Of a stretch of DNA of 64,000 nt, positions 21,374 through 31,156 are shown piece by piece (position 1 is the stretch's first letter; the number at the start of each line of letters is the position of its first letter). Made by a program: the position numbers and the translations under genes. Under the pieces are notes generated by a model. That model had not been told where the DNA came from, did no database searches, and saw only the letters and a program-made list of their open reading frames with translations. The stretch comes from Auanema rhodensis. Taxonomy: Eukaryota; Nematoda; Chromadorea; Rhabditida; Rhabditidae. The stretch spans positions 10,922,131-10,986,130 of the forward strand of contig OZ059894.1 in the NCBI GenBank assembly GCA_964057225.1, written 5' to 3'.

Positions 21374-24300
21374 TTAGATAGTTGTTGGTCCTCCTATCAC
21401 TGTTGAAGGTCGTTTCTTTCGTTCAACCGATGTGTTTGGTAAATTGATATGGGCATCAGGTATCTGAGAGCGTGTAAGCCTACTTTTAGGTTTTAAAGGG
21501 GGTATCACGCTGTTGTACCTTATTGGTACGTGAAACGGTTTTGGAGGAGTAATCGGATTTTTGTCTTCTAAACCGAGTGCCAATTTGAGAGCTGAGCTCC
21601 ATCTTTTGATTGTAGGTAACTCTTTTTGTCTTTCTTCGTAGAGCTCTTGTCTTGTTTCTTCTCCAATTTTGTCGACCAATTGTTGGAATTGGTTGTTTTT
21701 TTCTTTGTTCGTAGATGTCTTGTCTGCTGTATCTAGTCCAGATTCCGATTGATAACTTTCTTGTTGTCTTTCCAACGTATCTTCCTGCGGTGTTATTGTT
21801 TCTTTAGTTGTTATTATAGGTCGGCTTTGTTCGTAGAACTCGTCCTCGTTATCGCTGTCCGAATCAGAAATTGGGGGCGTGGCTTGACCGTTGTTCTGAG
21901 CGCGCGTATTGACCTGATCGTGCCGGGACCTGTTGCTATAAATAGCGGATCCCGCGTCATTTCTGCCGTGCTCGCTTTCCTCGATGTTATTGTCATCGGG
22001 TGGAAAGTATCTTATATTATTCTTATGAGCCCGTATTCTATTCCCGTCGTCATCTGCTAATATGACATTATTTTTATTTATTTCTTTTATGAGGTACGGT
22101 CCATCACTGACTGCTTGCAGTTTGTTGGTGGGCTTTGCCCGTTTGACGAGAGCTCTGTTATCCACGTAGAGTTCTCGTTCTTGTATCTTGTGTGCCTCGT
22201 CGTATTTCTTCTTCATCTTCTCATTGTTCCTTGTTATCCTTTCGTATATTTTCTCATGTAAATCTCCTGTGGGTTTGAGAGTGGGTGCGGGAGTGTCCAG
22301 GTTGTGGTCGATTGGTAGTCGCGCTGCCTGACCAAAGATACAATCGTAGGGCGGTGTGCGAGTTGTGGCATTAGGTAGCCTGTTGAGTGTGAATACTATC
22401 TTAGGTAGTATATCATCCCAATTGTCCTGTTCCGTATTTACGTACGACGTTAGTGCTTCTTCTAGTGTTCTGTGTAGTCGTTCCACTTGTCCATTTGCAT
22501 TCTTGTAATATGGCATAGTTGTATGATGCTCGGAACCTAGTTGTTCGCACATTGTTTTGAATTCGTGAGAAACAAAATTGGATCCGTTGTCCGTTATGAT
22601 CCTTTTTGGTGGTCCGAAAACAAAGAACAGGTTTTTCTTAATTGCTGTTATGATTTCTTCTGATGTTTGTCTTAATAATGGTGTTGCTATTATCCATTTG
22701 GAGAACGCGTCCTGTATTGATAAGATATACCTGTTCCCGTTTTGTGTTCGTGGTAGTGGTCCGAGAATGTCCATGTGAACTCTTTCCCAAGGTTGTGAAA
22801 CGGTGGGAAAGTTTCTCATGGGTTCCACCGTTGCTTCATGCGGGTTATTTTTCCTTTTTGCGCACTGAAGACATCTGTTGACGTAGTTGGTGATATCTTC
22901 TTGCATTCCTGTCCATGTATAACGGCGTAGAATTGAGTCATGTGTTTTGTTGATTCCTAGATGAGCTCCTAGTAATGGGTCCTTATGAAACTTATCAATT
23001 ATTGCTGTAGTAATTGTTGGATCATTGGGTAGAACGGCTCGAGGTGTTTGGAATGCTGTTTTTGGCTTTGCATAGAGAATATTATTTTGAACTATATATC
23101 GATCTGTTAGTTGCCTTCCTGCTGTTTTGTTCTGAATCTTTTCTTTTGTTTCCATGATCCATTCTGTTTCCTCTTGAATTGTCCGAAGGTCCGTGATAGT
23201 TGTAATAGTAGAGATTTGATGCGTGGGAGATTCTTTCGTTTTCTTCTTTCTTTCCTTCGCTTCGTTGATTTCGTCTTCGAAGTATCTTGATAATGCGTCA
23301 CAAACGCTATTAAGACGTCCTGGGCGATAGATAATTTCAATATCATACTCTTGGAGTACTATTTGAAATTTGGCTAGTCTTCCTATGAGGTCTTTTCTTG
23401 TCATAAGGCTAGTTAAGGGTCTATGATCGGTTATGATTTTGATCGGTGCTCCTAAGATGTAGGTGCGAAACTGATGAACTGCGAAAGTTAGGGCTAAGGC
23501 TTCGATCTCAATCGGGGGGTAGTTCCTTTCTGCTTTGTTTAGTTTACGGCTAGCGAAAGCTATTGGGTGCAGTGGTTCTTGATCATCCGCAGATTGCAAT
23601 AGAACTGCTCCTACTGCAATTATGCTTCCGTCGCTTTCAACTACGTATGGTCGTTTTGCTCTAGGTGCCTGAAGAACCGGTGCTTGACAAAGGGCTTTCT
23701 TCAGGTGTTGGAAAGATTTTTCTTCTTTGTCTCCCCATGTGAAAGCTTTATCCTTTTTTGTGAGGTCGTAGAGAGGTGAGGCAATTCCCGCGGCATTTTT
23801 GATGAATCTTCGAAAGTAGTTAACGACGCCCATGAAAGCTCTGACTCCTGTTGTTGACTTTGGTCTGGGGTAGTCTCTGATGGCTTTAATTTTCTGAGGG
23901 TCCGGTTTTATTCCCTCATATCCGACTATAAATCCGAGAAACTTGACTTCTCTTTGTCCAAAGGTGCATTTCTTCAGCTTAATTTTGAATCCTAGCTCTA
24001 TTGCTACTCTCAAAACTTCTTCGATATCTTGAAGGTGTTGTGTGGTTGATTCTGATATAAGCAGAAGATCGTCTAGATATACGAAGAGTTTGCAGCGTAC
24101 ATGTTGTTGTAGGTACCGTACTGCGTTTTGGAATGTATGTGGGGCTCCACAGAGTCCCATGGGCATTCGACAGTATTGATATGTACCACTAGTTGTAGTA
24201 AATGCTGTTAAATGTCGATCTTCTTTACGCAGAGGTATTTGGAAGAATCCTGATACCAAATCAAAGTTAGTGAAGATGCATGCTCCTGCTGCTAGATCGA

Positions 24301-26452
24301 GAATATCTTGTATGTTTGAAATGACGTATATCTGCTTTAGTGTTATGGCATTTAATGCTCGAAAATCCGTAACAAAACGGTATGTTTTGTCCTTCTTTTT
24401 GACGAGTATAACGGGACTTGTGGTAATAGAAATTGATGGTTCTATTATACCTTGTTCGAGCATTTCCTCCACCTGTTTTTCGACTTCTTCTTGTTGAGTT
24501 AGAGGGATCCTGTATGTGATTTGAAATGATGGAAATTTTCCTGGTATGATAGGTATATTATGTTCCACTGGTCCTTTAAAAAGTCCGATATTGCGATCCT
24601 CGTTCAAGAAAGCTTCCTTATTTCTAAGTACTATTTTCTTTAATTCTTGTCTTTCCAATTGGGTGAAGATGGTGTTTGTTACGTCGAGATCCTTTATGAA
24701 GTCGTCTGGGAAGTATGGTAGTTGTTCTTCCCATCTTGCTTCCGGTGGGACGTATTGTCCTTTTTGTTCTTTGATATCTCTTGGGATAGCGTAAGCAGTT
24801 CCGATTCCTTGATTTGTTTTAATTTTGATTGTTTCGGGTGAGATATTTGTAGCGAATATCTGAACCCCGTATCCTGTTGGCGTGAAAGTTGTAGGGGCGA
24901 AAGTCATTTTTCCTATTCGTTGTGAACTTCTTATAAAAGCTTGTGCGTATGATGCTGGATCGTCTATTTCCAACGTGAGCGATCTGGTTTCTCCTGGGTA
25001 AAACTGTTTAGTTTCCAGGCTTACTACATGAGCTATCGTGTGGTTCTCGGTCCACGGTGAGTAGTCTTGTGCTAGAGGTACTATTGTATCTCCGACTAGC
25101 AATGAATTCTGAAGTGGTCGCAATGATGTATTTATTCCTATTTTGCTGAGGGCTTCTATAAAGTCTATTCCTAATAAGATAGGTGCTGGGCAGTGGTTGT
25201 TGGCAGAAATCAGTATTTTGTGCTCAATCTCTGTTTTTCCAATAACAATTGGAAGTCTTGTGTAGCCCAGGAAGGAAAACCGTGATTTGTTTGCTACGAT
25301 AGCTGTTGTCTTTTCACCAACCATCGTTGCTGCCGGTAGTTGTTGAAATGTGCTTTCCTTCATATATGATATAGAAGCTCCTGTGTCCCATAAAGCAGTA
25401 AAGATCTGATTGTGGATGGAGAGAGGTACGAAAGGTAGTCGTGATCCTCCGATGTAGTTAATCCTTGATTCTTTCATGGAGTATCGTGGTAGATAGGCTA
25501 GAAAGTCGTTGTCTGATAGTGGAGCGTTGGGATCGTATCGGGAGATTCTTGAATAGAATTTGTTTTGTTGAGATTTATTCAGTGGTTGTAATTGCTGAAG
25601 TTCGATTTCTTTATTTTCTCGCCTTGGTTCTTCTTCTTCTTCTTTGAATGTTATTTGATTGATTGGTATCCTTGTGGTACATGCATATATTTTTAATGCC
25701 CAGATGGTAGCAGTTATAAGTCCTATTGCGACGAGAATTCCTCCAATAATGGCTAGTGTCCTTAGTATCCATGCTGTAATTGATTCTCCTACATATTCGA
25801 AGAAATTTGTGATTTGTTTTTCTGCGTTGTTTGATATGTTATCTGCTAACATTAATGTCGTTCCAACTGTTCCTCCTATAATGCCTATTGGATTTAGATT
25901 AGAGAATCCAGACTGTTTGAAGACTGGTTTCAGCTTTCCTGGCAGAGTGGCTTGTAAGGATGCTAAGCTCGATCCGTAGGAGATAGCCAGTGCCATTGGA
26001 AATGTTGACTCCGTGAGGTTTGAAAATATGTTGGAATTGTTGAACTTAATGTGATCAATTTTTACAGATGTGAGTTCATCCGAAAATGAGAAGTGAGTTA
26101 CATTCAATGTTGAATTATCTTTCATCCATTGATTGTTTATTTTGTAGGGATCTGATGTAGCCATATCGCATGCTATGATGTGAGCATATGGTGTCAAATC
26201 TCTTGATCCTGGTGTAATGAATAGTTTGCCGTGATGTTCCGTGTCTACAGGCGTCTCCAGGTAACATTTATCGTCTCGTTTGTGATCCGAATATACATGT
26301 GTTATTTGTACAGGGGTGCATGGCATGACGTAGATGAGATGTTCTCCGACGAATTTGGCTGAAATGTCCTGTCGACGAAGCATAGTGCGAATTCCTATGG
26401 TCGGATTAATTTGCAGGATTGCCCACCAGGTAAGTAGCTGTTTATTTTGCAT
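21374..26452 (-). CDS. pol: Env C-terminal part fused to protease-RT-RNase H-integrase
   Basis: 1692 aa from the first ATG, but the frame is open upstream to about 27086, so the ATG is not the native start. Order: glycoprotein C-terminal ectodomain (YVMPCTPVQIT, NLTESTFPMALAISYGSS), membrane span (LRTLAIIGGILVAIGLI), short tail, retropepsin (ALWDTGASISYM), RT (RFVTDFRALNAIT, FDLVSGFFQI, FVYLDDLLLIS), RNase H (VESDGSIIAVGAVLLQ, TDHRPL), integrase (HLGINKT … CLQCAKRK, MDILGPL, ITDNGSNF, GQVERLHRT) and a polar tail. All catalytic residues are intact. Release of protease from the membrane-anchored part would need processing; that is inference. Confidence 0.9.
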   Translation of the reverse strand: MQNKQLLTWWAILQINPTIGIRTMLRRQDISAKFVGEHLIYVMPCTPVQITHVYSDHKRDDKCYLETPVDTEHHGKLFITPGSRDLTPYAHIIACDMATSDPYKINNQWMKDNSTLNVTHFSFSDELTSVKIDHIKFNNSNIFSNLTESTFPMALAISYGSSLASLQATLPGKLKPVFKQSGFSNLNPIGIIGGTVGTTLMLADNISNNAEKQITNFFEYVGESITAWILRTLAIIGGILVAIGLITATIWALKIYACTTRIPINQITFKEEEEEPRRENKEIELQQLQPLNKSQQNKFYSRISRYDPNAPLSDNDFLAYLPRYSMKESRINYIGGSRLPFVPLSIHNQIFTALWDTGASISYMKESTFQQLPAATMVGEKTTAIVANKSRFSFLGYTRLPIVIGKTEIEHKILISANNHCPAPILLGIDFIEALSKIGINTSLRPLQNSLLVGDTIVPLAQDYSPWTENHTIAHVVSLETKQFYPGETRSLTLEIDDPASYAQAFIRSSQRIGKMTFAPTTFTPTGYGVQIFATNISPETIKIKTNQGIGTAYAIPRDIKEQKGQYVPPEARWEEQLPYFPDDFIKDLDVTNTIFTQLERQELKKIVLRNKEAFLNEDRNIGLFKGPVEHNIPIIPGKFPSFQITYRIPLTQQEEVEKQVEEMLEQGIIEPSISITTSPVILVKKKDKTYRFVTDFRALNAITLKQIYVISNIQDILDLAAGACIFTNFDLVSGFFQIPLRKEDRHLTAFTTTSGTYQYCRMPMGLCGAPHTFQNAVRYLQQHVRCKLFVYLDDLLLISESTTQHLQDIEEVLRVAIELGFKIKLKKCTFGQREVKFLGFIVGYEGIKPDPQKIKAIRDYPRPKSTTGVRAFMGVVNYFRRFIKNAAGIASPLYDLTKKDKAFTWGDKEEKSFQHLKKALCQAPVLQAPRAKRPYVVESDGSIIAVGAVLLQSADDQEPLHPIAFASRKLNKAERNYPPIEIEALALTFAVHQFRTYILGAPIKIITDHRPLTSLMTRKDLIGRLAKFQIVLQEYDIEIIYRPGRLNSVCDALSRYFEDEINEAKERKKKTKESPTHQISTITTITDLRTIQEETEWIMETKEKIQNKTAGRQLTDRYIVQNNILYAKPKTAFQTPRAVLPNDPTITTAIIDKFHKDPLLGAHLGINKTHDSILRRYTWTGMQEDITNYVNRCLQCAKRKNNPHEATVEPMRNFPTVSQPWERVHMDILGPLPRTQNGNRYILSIQDAFSKWIIATPLLRQTSEEIITAIKKNLFFVFGPPKRIITDNGSNFVSHEFKTMCEQLGSEHHTTMPYYKNANGQVERLHRTLEEALTSYVNTEQDNWDDILPKIVFTLNRLPNATTRTPPYDCIFGQAARLPIDHNLDTPAPTLKPTGDLHEKIYERITRNNEKMKKKYDEAHKIQERELYVDNRALVKRAKPTNKLQAVSDGPYLIKEINKNNVILADDDGNRIRAHKNNIRYFPPDDNNIEESEHGRNDAGSAIYSNRSRHDQVNTRAQNNGQATPPISDSDSDNEDEFYEQSRPIITTKETITPQEDTLERQQESYQSESGLDTADKTSTNKEKNNQFQQLVDKIGEETRQELYEERQKELPTIKRWSSALKLALGLEDKNPITPPKPFHVPIRYNSVIPPLKPKSRLTRSQIPDAHINLPNTSVERKKRPSTVIGGPTTI

Positions 26453-27086
26453 TCTGCAAACGCTTTTCTTTGTTATTTGGAAAGCTTGTAAGATTTCCTC
26501 CTCGAGTTTTGACGTAGAGTATTGGAGGTGAGACCTTGTATCTTGTTGTCGTAGTTGATCATCGTATTTTTGAATAATATCTGCTCGTGTTCGTAGGAAA
26601 TTGAGGTGTGCTTGTGATCCTGTGTGAGATTTAATTTCCTCTACCGGTTGAGTTGTTGTTGCTCGTTTTGTGGTAATCCGAGTTGTGGGAATTGTCCTAG
26701 GAGGTTTTCTGCGAGGTGTGGTAGTGAGAGGACGTGGTGGTGGAGTTACTGGAGTTGTTGTACTCTGGTAATAATGATATCTCCTTGGTGTGGTTGTGAA
26801 TTGAGGTAAAGGTGTCCGATAAGTAGTAGTTGTCGGATCAACTGTGGTTGCAGGGGTTCTAGTGGTTGTTGTAGTTGTAGTAGTTGTGGTAGTGGTTGTC
26901 GTAGGACTAGCACCCGGTGACTCAATGAGCTGAAGATATGTTTGTTGAAATAATAAGCTGTCTTCTTCCGTGATGGGTCTGGCTGTAGGTAGTGTTTTCG
27001 GGAATCCGTAGTTTTGTGCGTGTCCGTTGAAGATGAGAGTATAGTTGGGAAAGGTAATCGCTGAAGAATTTGACTGTCTTGTGAGA
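26453..27086 (-). pseudogene. Envelope stalk region (Thr/Pro-rich), in frame with pol
   Basis: Open in the frame of the downstream pol ORF but without an initiation codon. It encodes FPNYTLIFNGH and a long Thr run followed by Pro/Thr/Arg-rich sequence, the counterpart of 4270-4790 in the plus copy. About 230 bp present in the plus copy are missing at the upstream end, and that deletion also shifts the frame. Confidence 0.75.
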
Positions 27087-30026
27087 TCAGCCTGTAGCCA
27101 GAGTTGTAGGTGTCTGTGCTATTTCGAGTGCTATTTGTCTTGCTCGTTCGAGATAGTCGCCTTTGTGGTTTAGTAATCGTGTGGCAAAGTCGCTGATAGT
27201 GATTTGCTTGCTGAGTTTTGCCGTAATTTCTGATGGTAATAGATGTTCAATGGCGATTTCTGTGGAAAGTCGAATCTCGGCTTCTGCGAGTGTGTGTAGG
27301 ATAACCATGTTGATATCGGTGTAGTTGTGCCATAAGAGTCGATATTTTAGTTTTGATGCTTCCAGTTGTAGGAATTTGATGAGCCCTATGTGTACGCTAG
27401 ATGTTTTGAGGTAGTCTATAAGGTTATAGGTACTATCCAGTCTTTTACGATTTCGATATGTTTGGTACATTGGTAGTAATCCTGTAGAACTGTCTGTGAG
27501 GCGAAGTGATTGATAGATAGTGATGTTGAAGAATCTCGTAGGGTACTCCTGTGGTGCTTTTCTCTTTTGACGTCGGGGTTTTAACTCGTTGATGGAAATG
27601 TACGTACCGCTGTCAGTTGAATAGATGTTCTTATTCATACATCTTGTAGCAATAGGGTCTGGCGTGTCGTCGTTGAGGATGAATGCTCCTTGTATTTCCG
27701 AGATTATAACAGTATCATTATTGATTAGTGCTTCGAATTTTCCTAAAGTTGTGTAATCACAATTTCGATGGTTATTGGGTGGGATCCATGTGATAACTGC
27801 GTTTGTGGTGTTGCATACACCTTGTTGTTTAGTGCATCCCTCAGTGTTGATAAACAAGTCGGAGATTATAGTGTCATCGTGTAGGCTAGTCATCATTCCT
27901 CTTTCTAATGTGAATCTTGATTTTGTTGTGCAAGAGGATGACCAGAACGATTTTGATTGAGTATTGGTAGGCATAGGAGTTTTGAATAGTCCTGGAGCTT
28001 CCCGATTGAGGTTGTTATCCGTGTGTCGTCTCTCTTGAATGGCTGTTTTGCATTCTTGTGGAGTGGCTGGTTCTATTCGGAGTAATGTGAGGTTGTTTTC
28101 CCTGATGAAGAATAAGTCGTAGGCGCAAGCTTTATAGATTTCCTTGGAGCATTTCCATGCTTCCCATTCTTTGTAATTCATATTTTCTGCAAATAGTTCC
28201 ACTGTTTTTATCTTGACTCCGTCTTTGTGTGCATAGTCTGAGCAGGTTGTTGGTCGAGGTGGTTCGAGGAAAATACCTCCTCGTTTGCCGATGCAGAGTT
28301 GATAGGTGTTGTCTGCCTGACAGGGTATCAAAGATAAAGCGATGACGGATAAGAATAGCGGTATGAACGGAAGTGTCTTCCTTGTTTTTCCTGTTTCTTT
28401 CTCCACTTTGTTAACGTGAAAACGAACGCTAGGGCTTCTGGTACGATCTCTGTACCTGTTATGTTGTCCATGCGAAGTGCTGCGATTTCTTTGTTGGAAT
28501 CCGCGATCGTGATAGTTTCCGCGGTTGTATCGGTCGTTTCCTCTGTGCTCATGTCGATCGTTTCCTCTGTTATCATATCGGTCGTTTCTTCTGTTATCGT
28601 ATCGATCGTTGTATCTATCGTACCGTTGAGGACTACGATAACTGTTGTATCCTCGTTGGTATCCATTGTTTCTGTTATCTTGTCTGAAGTTGGGACGGTT
28701 ATTTTGTCGGTCGTCCTGGTATCTTGGTGGGCGGTATCCTCCTCTTCTTTGATTCCATTGTTCCTGTGGGCGTTGTGGTCTTGATTGATTTCCATAAAAC
28801 GTTCTTGGTTGGTGTGTTTGTGATTCGTCATGGGTTTTGTCCTGTTGTGAGGTTCTCATGTGGTTTATGAGACCGTTATTGATCTCTAATTGTTCCACGT
28901 TTTTGATCAAGTTGTTGATATGTAGCGACGGATCTTCGTCGGCTTCTACTGTTTCGGCGATAGTTACAGCTGCATCGAAGGTTATAGGGCTGCGGTTATT
29001 GACGTGTGTTCTTAAAGTCTTTCTTAGTCCTCCTAAGAACGAAACACGTAGTATTCTTTCGTCAGCTGTTGAGTCCATGTTGCATGATTCGTAAGCGAGA
29101 TTTCTGCAACGTTGCGCGAAATTTTGTACCGTTTCGTTTTCTCCTTGTTTCAAATGGGTGAGTTTCGTAAATGCAGCATCCCTCTTTTCTGGAGGTTGTA
29201 ATTTCTCCGATAGTAGACGTTTGACGTGGTTCCATCCTTGGCGTAAGTCTTCTGCTGGTATAGTTCGCAGAGCTTCGGCGGCTCTGTCCGTTCCAAGAAG
29301 TAGATAAAGATGGGAAAGTCTCTCGGCAATAGGGACTTGAAGTGCATCAAAATATCCTTCTAGTCTTTGCATGTAGAGATTGAATGGTACGGATCCATCA
29401 TAAAGCGTAGGTTTATGATGGCGAATAGAAACATTGTTGGCTCTCGCGATAGGAGGATTATCTTGCTCCATCTGATTTGCCATTTGAGGGCGACTTCTCT
29501 GCTCTGTAACATTCGAAGTCAAATTTATGTTATTGTCTGACGAAGAAGAGACAGGAGACAGAGAGTGCCCATGCAAAGATTGATCAGTGGAAGAGGGGGA
29601 ATTTCTAGGAATAGGAGAAGTGAGGATTTCCGCGTTTTCGGTTTGAATAGGACGTTGAGGAGAAGTGTGATTTGGAAGATAAGTGTTAGTGCCGGTGTCA
29701 ATGACTGTTTTTGGAGAGTGAGAAGAGCGTTTGGGCGTGGATTTACTAGATGTTGCTTTATTTTTATTCAAACTTATCGCATGCCTAGTAGTTTTGATAG
29801 CAGTTGTATAAAGTTTCTTAGCAGTTAGCGGTGTGCCCGGAATGGGGGGTAATTTCTTTGATTTAGCGTTAGTTTTCGGATGTTTCGCATCTGGTCGAAA
29901 TGCATCCGGTGGTCCTCTTTTTCTTTGGTTTCTATGCAGTGCTGCTTCCACTGTCTGGGTATTCTCTTCGCTATTTGTAGTGTTTTGGGTATTATTTCCC
30001 GGCGGAGGGTTTTGATTCGCTGTGTC
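27087..30026 (-). CDS. gag-env: Gag fused to envelope-like glycoprotein
   Basis: The frame is open from the BEL insertion edge to the TGA at 27089-27087. The first usual start codon inside is GTG at 29951, so the true start lies beyond the insertion (34056). Order: Pro/Ser/Asn-rich N-terminus, a Gag capsid-like domain (LYDGSVPFNLYMQRLEGYFD to LGGLRKTLRTHV), a long Arg/Asn/Tyr/Gly-rich nucleocapsid-like tail (about 28860-28430), then a hydrophobic signal-like segment (LPFIPLFLSVIALSLIPC, about 28380-28320) and a Cys-rich ectodomain with N-glycosylation sites and a basic RRQKRKAP site (about 27570). Gag and glycoprotein share one frame, which makes the order unmistakable. The glycoprotein is interrupted at its end by the stop. 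Confidence 0.85.
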   Translation of the reverse strand, partial: DTANQNPPPGNNTQNTTNSEENTQTVEAALHRNQRKRGPPDAFRPDAKHPKTNAKSKKLPPIPGTPLTAKKLYTTAIKTTRHAISLNKNKATSSKSTPKRSSHSPKTVIDTGTNTYLPNHTSPQRPIQTENAEILTSPIPRNSPSSTDQSLHGHSLSPVSSSSDNNINLTSNVTEQRSRPQMANQMEQDNPPIARANNVSIRHHKPTLYDGSVPFNLYMQRLEGYFDALQVPIAERLSHLYLLLGTDRAAEALRTIPAEDLRQGWNHVKRLLSEKLQPPEKRDAAFTKLTHLKQGENETVQNFAQRCRNLAYESCNMDSTADERILRVSFLGGLRKTLRTHVNNRSPITFDAAVTIAETVEADEDPSLHINNLIKNVEQLEINNGLINHMRTSQQDKTHDESQTHQPRTFYGNQSRPQRPQEQWNQRRGGYRPPRYQDDRQNNRPNFRQDNRNNGYQRGYNSYRSPQRYDRYNDRYDNRRNDRYDNRGNDRHEHRGNDRYNRGNYHDRGFQQRNRSTSHGQHNRYRDRTRSPSVRFHVNKVEKETGKTRKTLPFIPLFLSVIALSLIPCQADNTYQLCIGKRGGIFLEPPRPTTCSDYAHKDGVKIKTVELFAENMNYKEWEAWKCSKEIYKACAYDLFFIRENNLTLLRIEPATPQECKTAIQERRHTDNNLNREAPGLFKTPMPTNTQSKSFWSSSCTTKSRFTLERGMMTSLHDDTIISDLFINTEGCTKQQGVCNTTNAVITWIPPNNHRNCDYTTLGKFEALINNDTVIISEIQGAFILNDDTPDPIATRCMNKNIYSTDSGTYISINELKPRRQKRKAPQEYPTRFFNITIYQSLRLTDSSTGLLPMYQTYRNRKRLDSTYNLIDYLKTSSVHIGLIKFLQLEASKLKYRLLWHNYTDINMVILHTLAEAEIRLSTEIAIEHLLPSEITAKLSKQITISDFATRLLNHKGDYLERARQIALEIAQTPTTLATG

Positions 30027-30152
30027 TGTCTCTCGAAACTAACAGTGTATTAAATAAACGATTTATTTTGATATTTCTTTTTAATTATAATTTACGATAT
30101 TAATAAATATGCGACAAGTCGCTATGAGATCTTGGTAAGAACTGAAAAATGA
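30027..30152 (-). repeat. 126-bp inverted repeat, left arm (LTR 3' end)
   Basis: Exact reverse complement of 33651-33776 by eye. The minus strand ends in CGAGAGACA next to the target repeat. Confidence 0.9.
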
Positions 30153-30404
30153 TAATTGGAATTAAGTTAACGTCAGTTCACGGACGTCAAAGTTGACGTG
30201 CATACAACCAATTCTATTATCTTAAAATGTTTAAAATGATAATTTAATTTACCCATATAATTATATGAAACTTTATATTAACTATTAATTCTGAAGAATC
30301 TTATTCACTTTTCGTAAAAAATACGAAACATTCCGCCCGAATTTTAGATTTATTTATTTAATGTTGATTTATTTTTAATTATGAAATATTAATACAAAAT
30401 TTAT
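30153..30404 (-). other. Probable U3 part of the BEL LTR
   Basis: AT-rich, non-coding, with TTGACGTCCGTGAACTGACG elements. The LTR start was not determined. Confidence 0.4.
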
Positions 30405-30659
30405 TCATAGTTTCTTATTACATGGACATATTATAAAATTATACTGTTTGGAGGTACAAAATTTACAAAGTTTTTCTCTCTTACAAGTTCCAGAATGCTT
30501 GTTCAAACATTTTAAACAAACTTTCAGACTTACAGCTCTAGAGAATTTCTTAATTTTAGAGTTGTACTGAATACATTTTTCGGTTTCGTGCTTCTTGGAG
30601 CAAAGTTTACATGTTTTTTCCAATTTGAATGATTTTTCGTGGAATTTTTGAGCTTTCAT
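30405..30659 (-). pseudogene. BEL/Pao Gag zinc-knuckle fragment
   Basis: 84 aa with CKLCSKKHETEKC, CLKCLNKHSGTC and CKFC, the tandem Cys-His knuckle order of BEL/Pao Gag (compare CVFC … CYVC … CNSC at 47650-47860). No capsid part precedes it, and it lies downstream of pol sequence, so it is a displaced fragment. Confidence 0.7.
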
Positions 30660-30699
30660 TTCATTCTGTTTATTGGACTTCTTAAGATTCTCTTTTTTG

Positions 30700-30912
30700 T
30701 TAGGTGTAAATACAATATGTTACCTCGTTTTCATTTAATTCTTTTAGAAGTTTACAGAAGTTTCGTATATCGGCTTTTAAGTCGAAAATTTCGTTGTTCA
30801 ATTTGACGATTTCTTCTTGAACGTTCACATTTGTTGTTTCTTCTTCCATATTTTCTTCATCAAGAATACTTTCGTATTTTTCAGCTACTTCTCGCTGATT
30901 CATGGTGGACAA
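30700..30912 (-). pseudogene. Short acidic coiled-coil ORF, probably Gag N-terminus
   Basis: ATG at 30903. Encodes an acidic, heptad-like helix (EEIVKLNNEIFDLKADIRN), resembling the coiled coil that opens BEL/Pao Gag. A TATA-like GGTATATAAAG lies about 45 bp upstream (minus strand). The frame breaks before the zinc-knuckle fragment. It may equally be a non-functional remnant. Confidence 0.45.
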
Positions 30913-31156
30913 CTGAGAAATTTAACTTTTTTTTTTCTTTATATACCCCTTTTTCTTCACGTAAAATTTCACGTAACGTGTTGTCGTAACGTGACTGCTC
31001 CGAAACCAAAAAAAACCAAATTTGGTGTTGAAAATTACTTATATATCTTATCTTTATATATTTTTTATAGATTTACTGATTTATTATTAATTTTATTTTT
31101 TTTTCTCATTTATTTAAGTTTATTATAATATTCATATGTGTTTTCGAAACAATTTC
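30913..31156 (-). other. Non-coding between pol end and gag fragments
   Basis: AT-rich with a TATA-like box and CACGTTACG/ACACGTTACG elements. It may be an LTR promoter region; not resolved. Confidence 0.4.
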
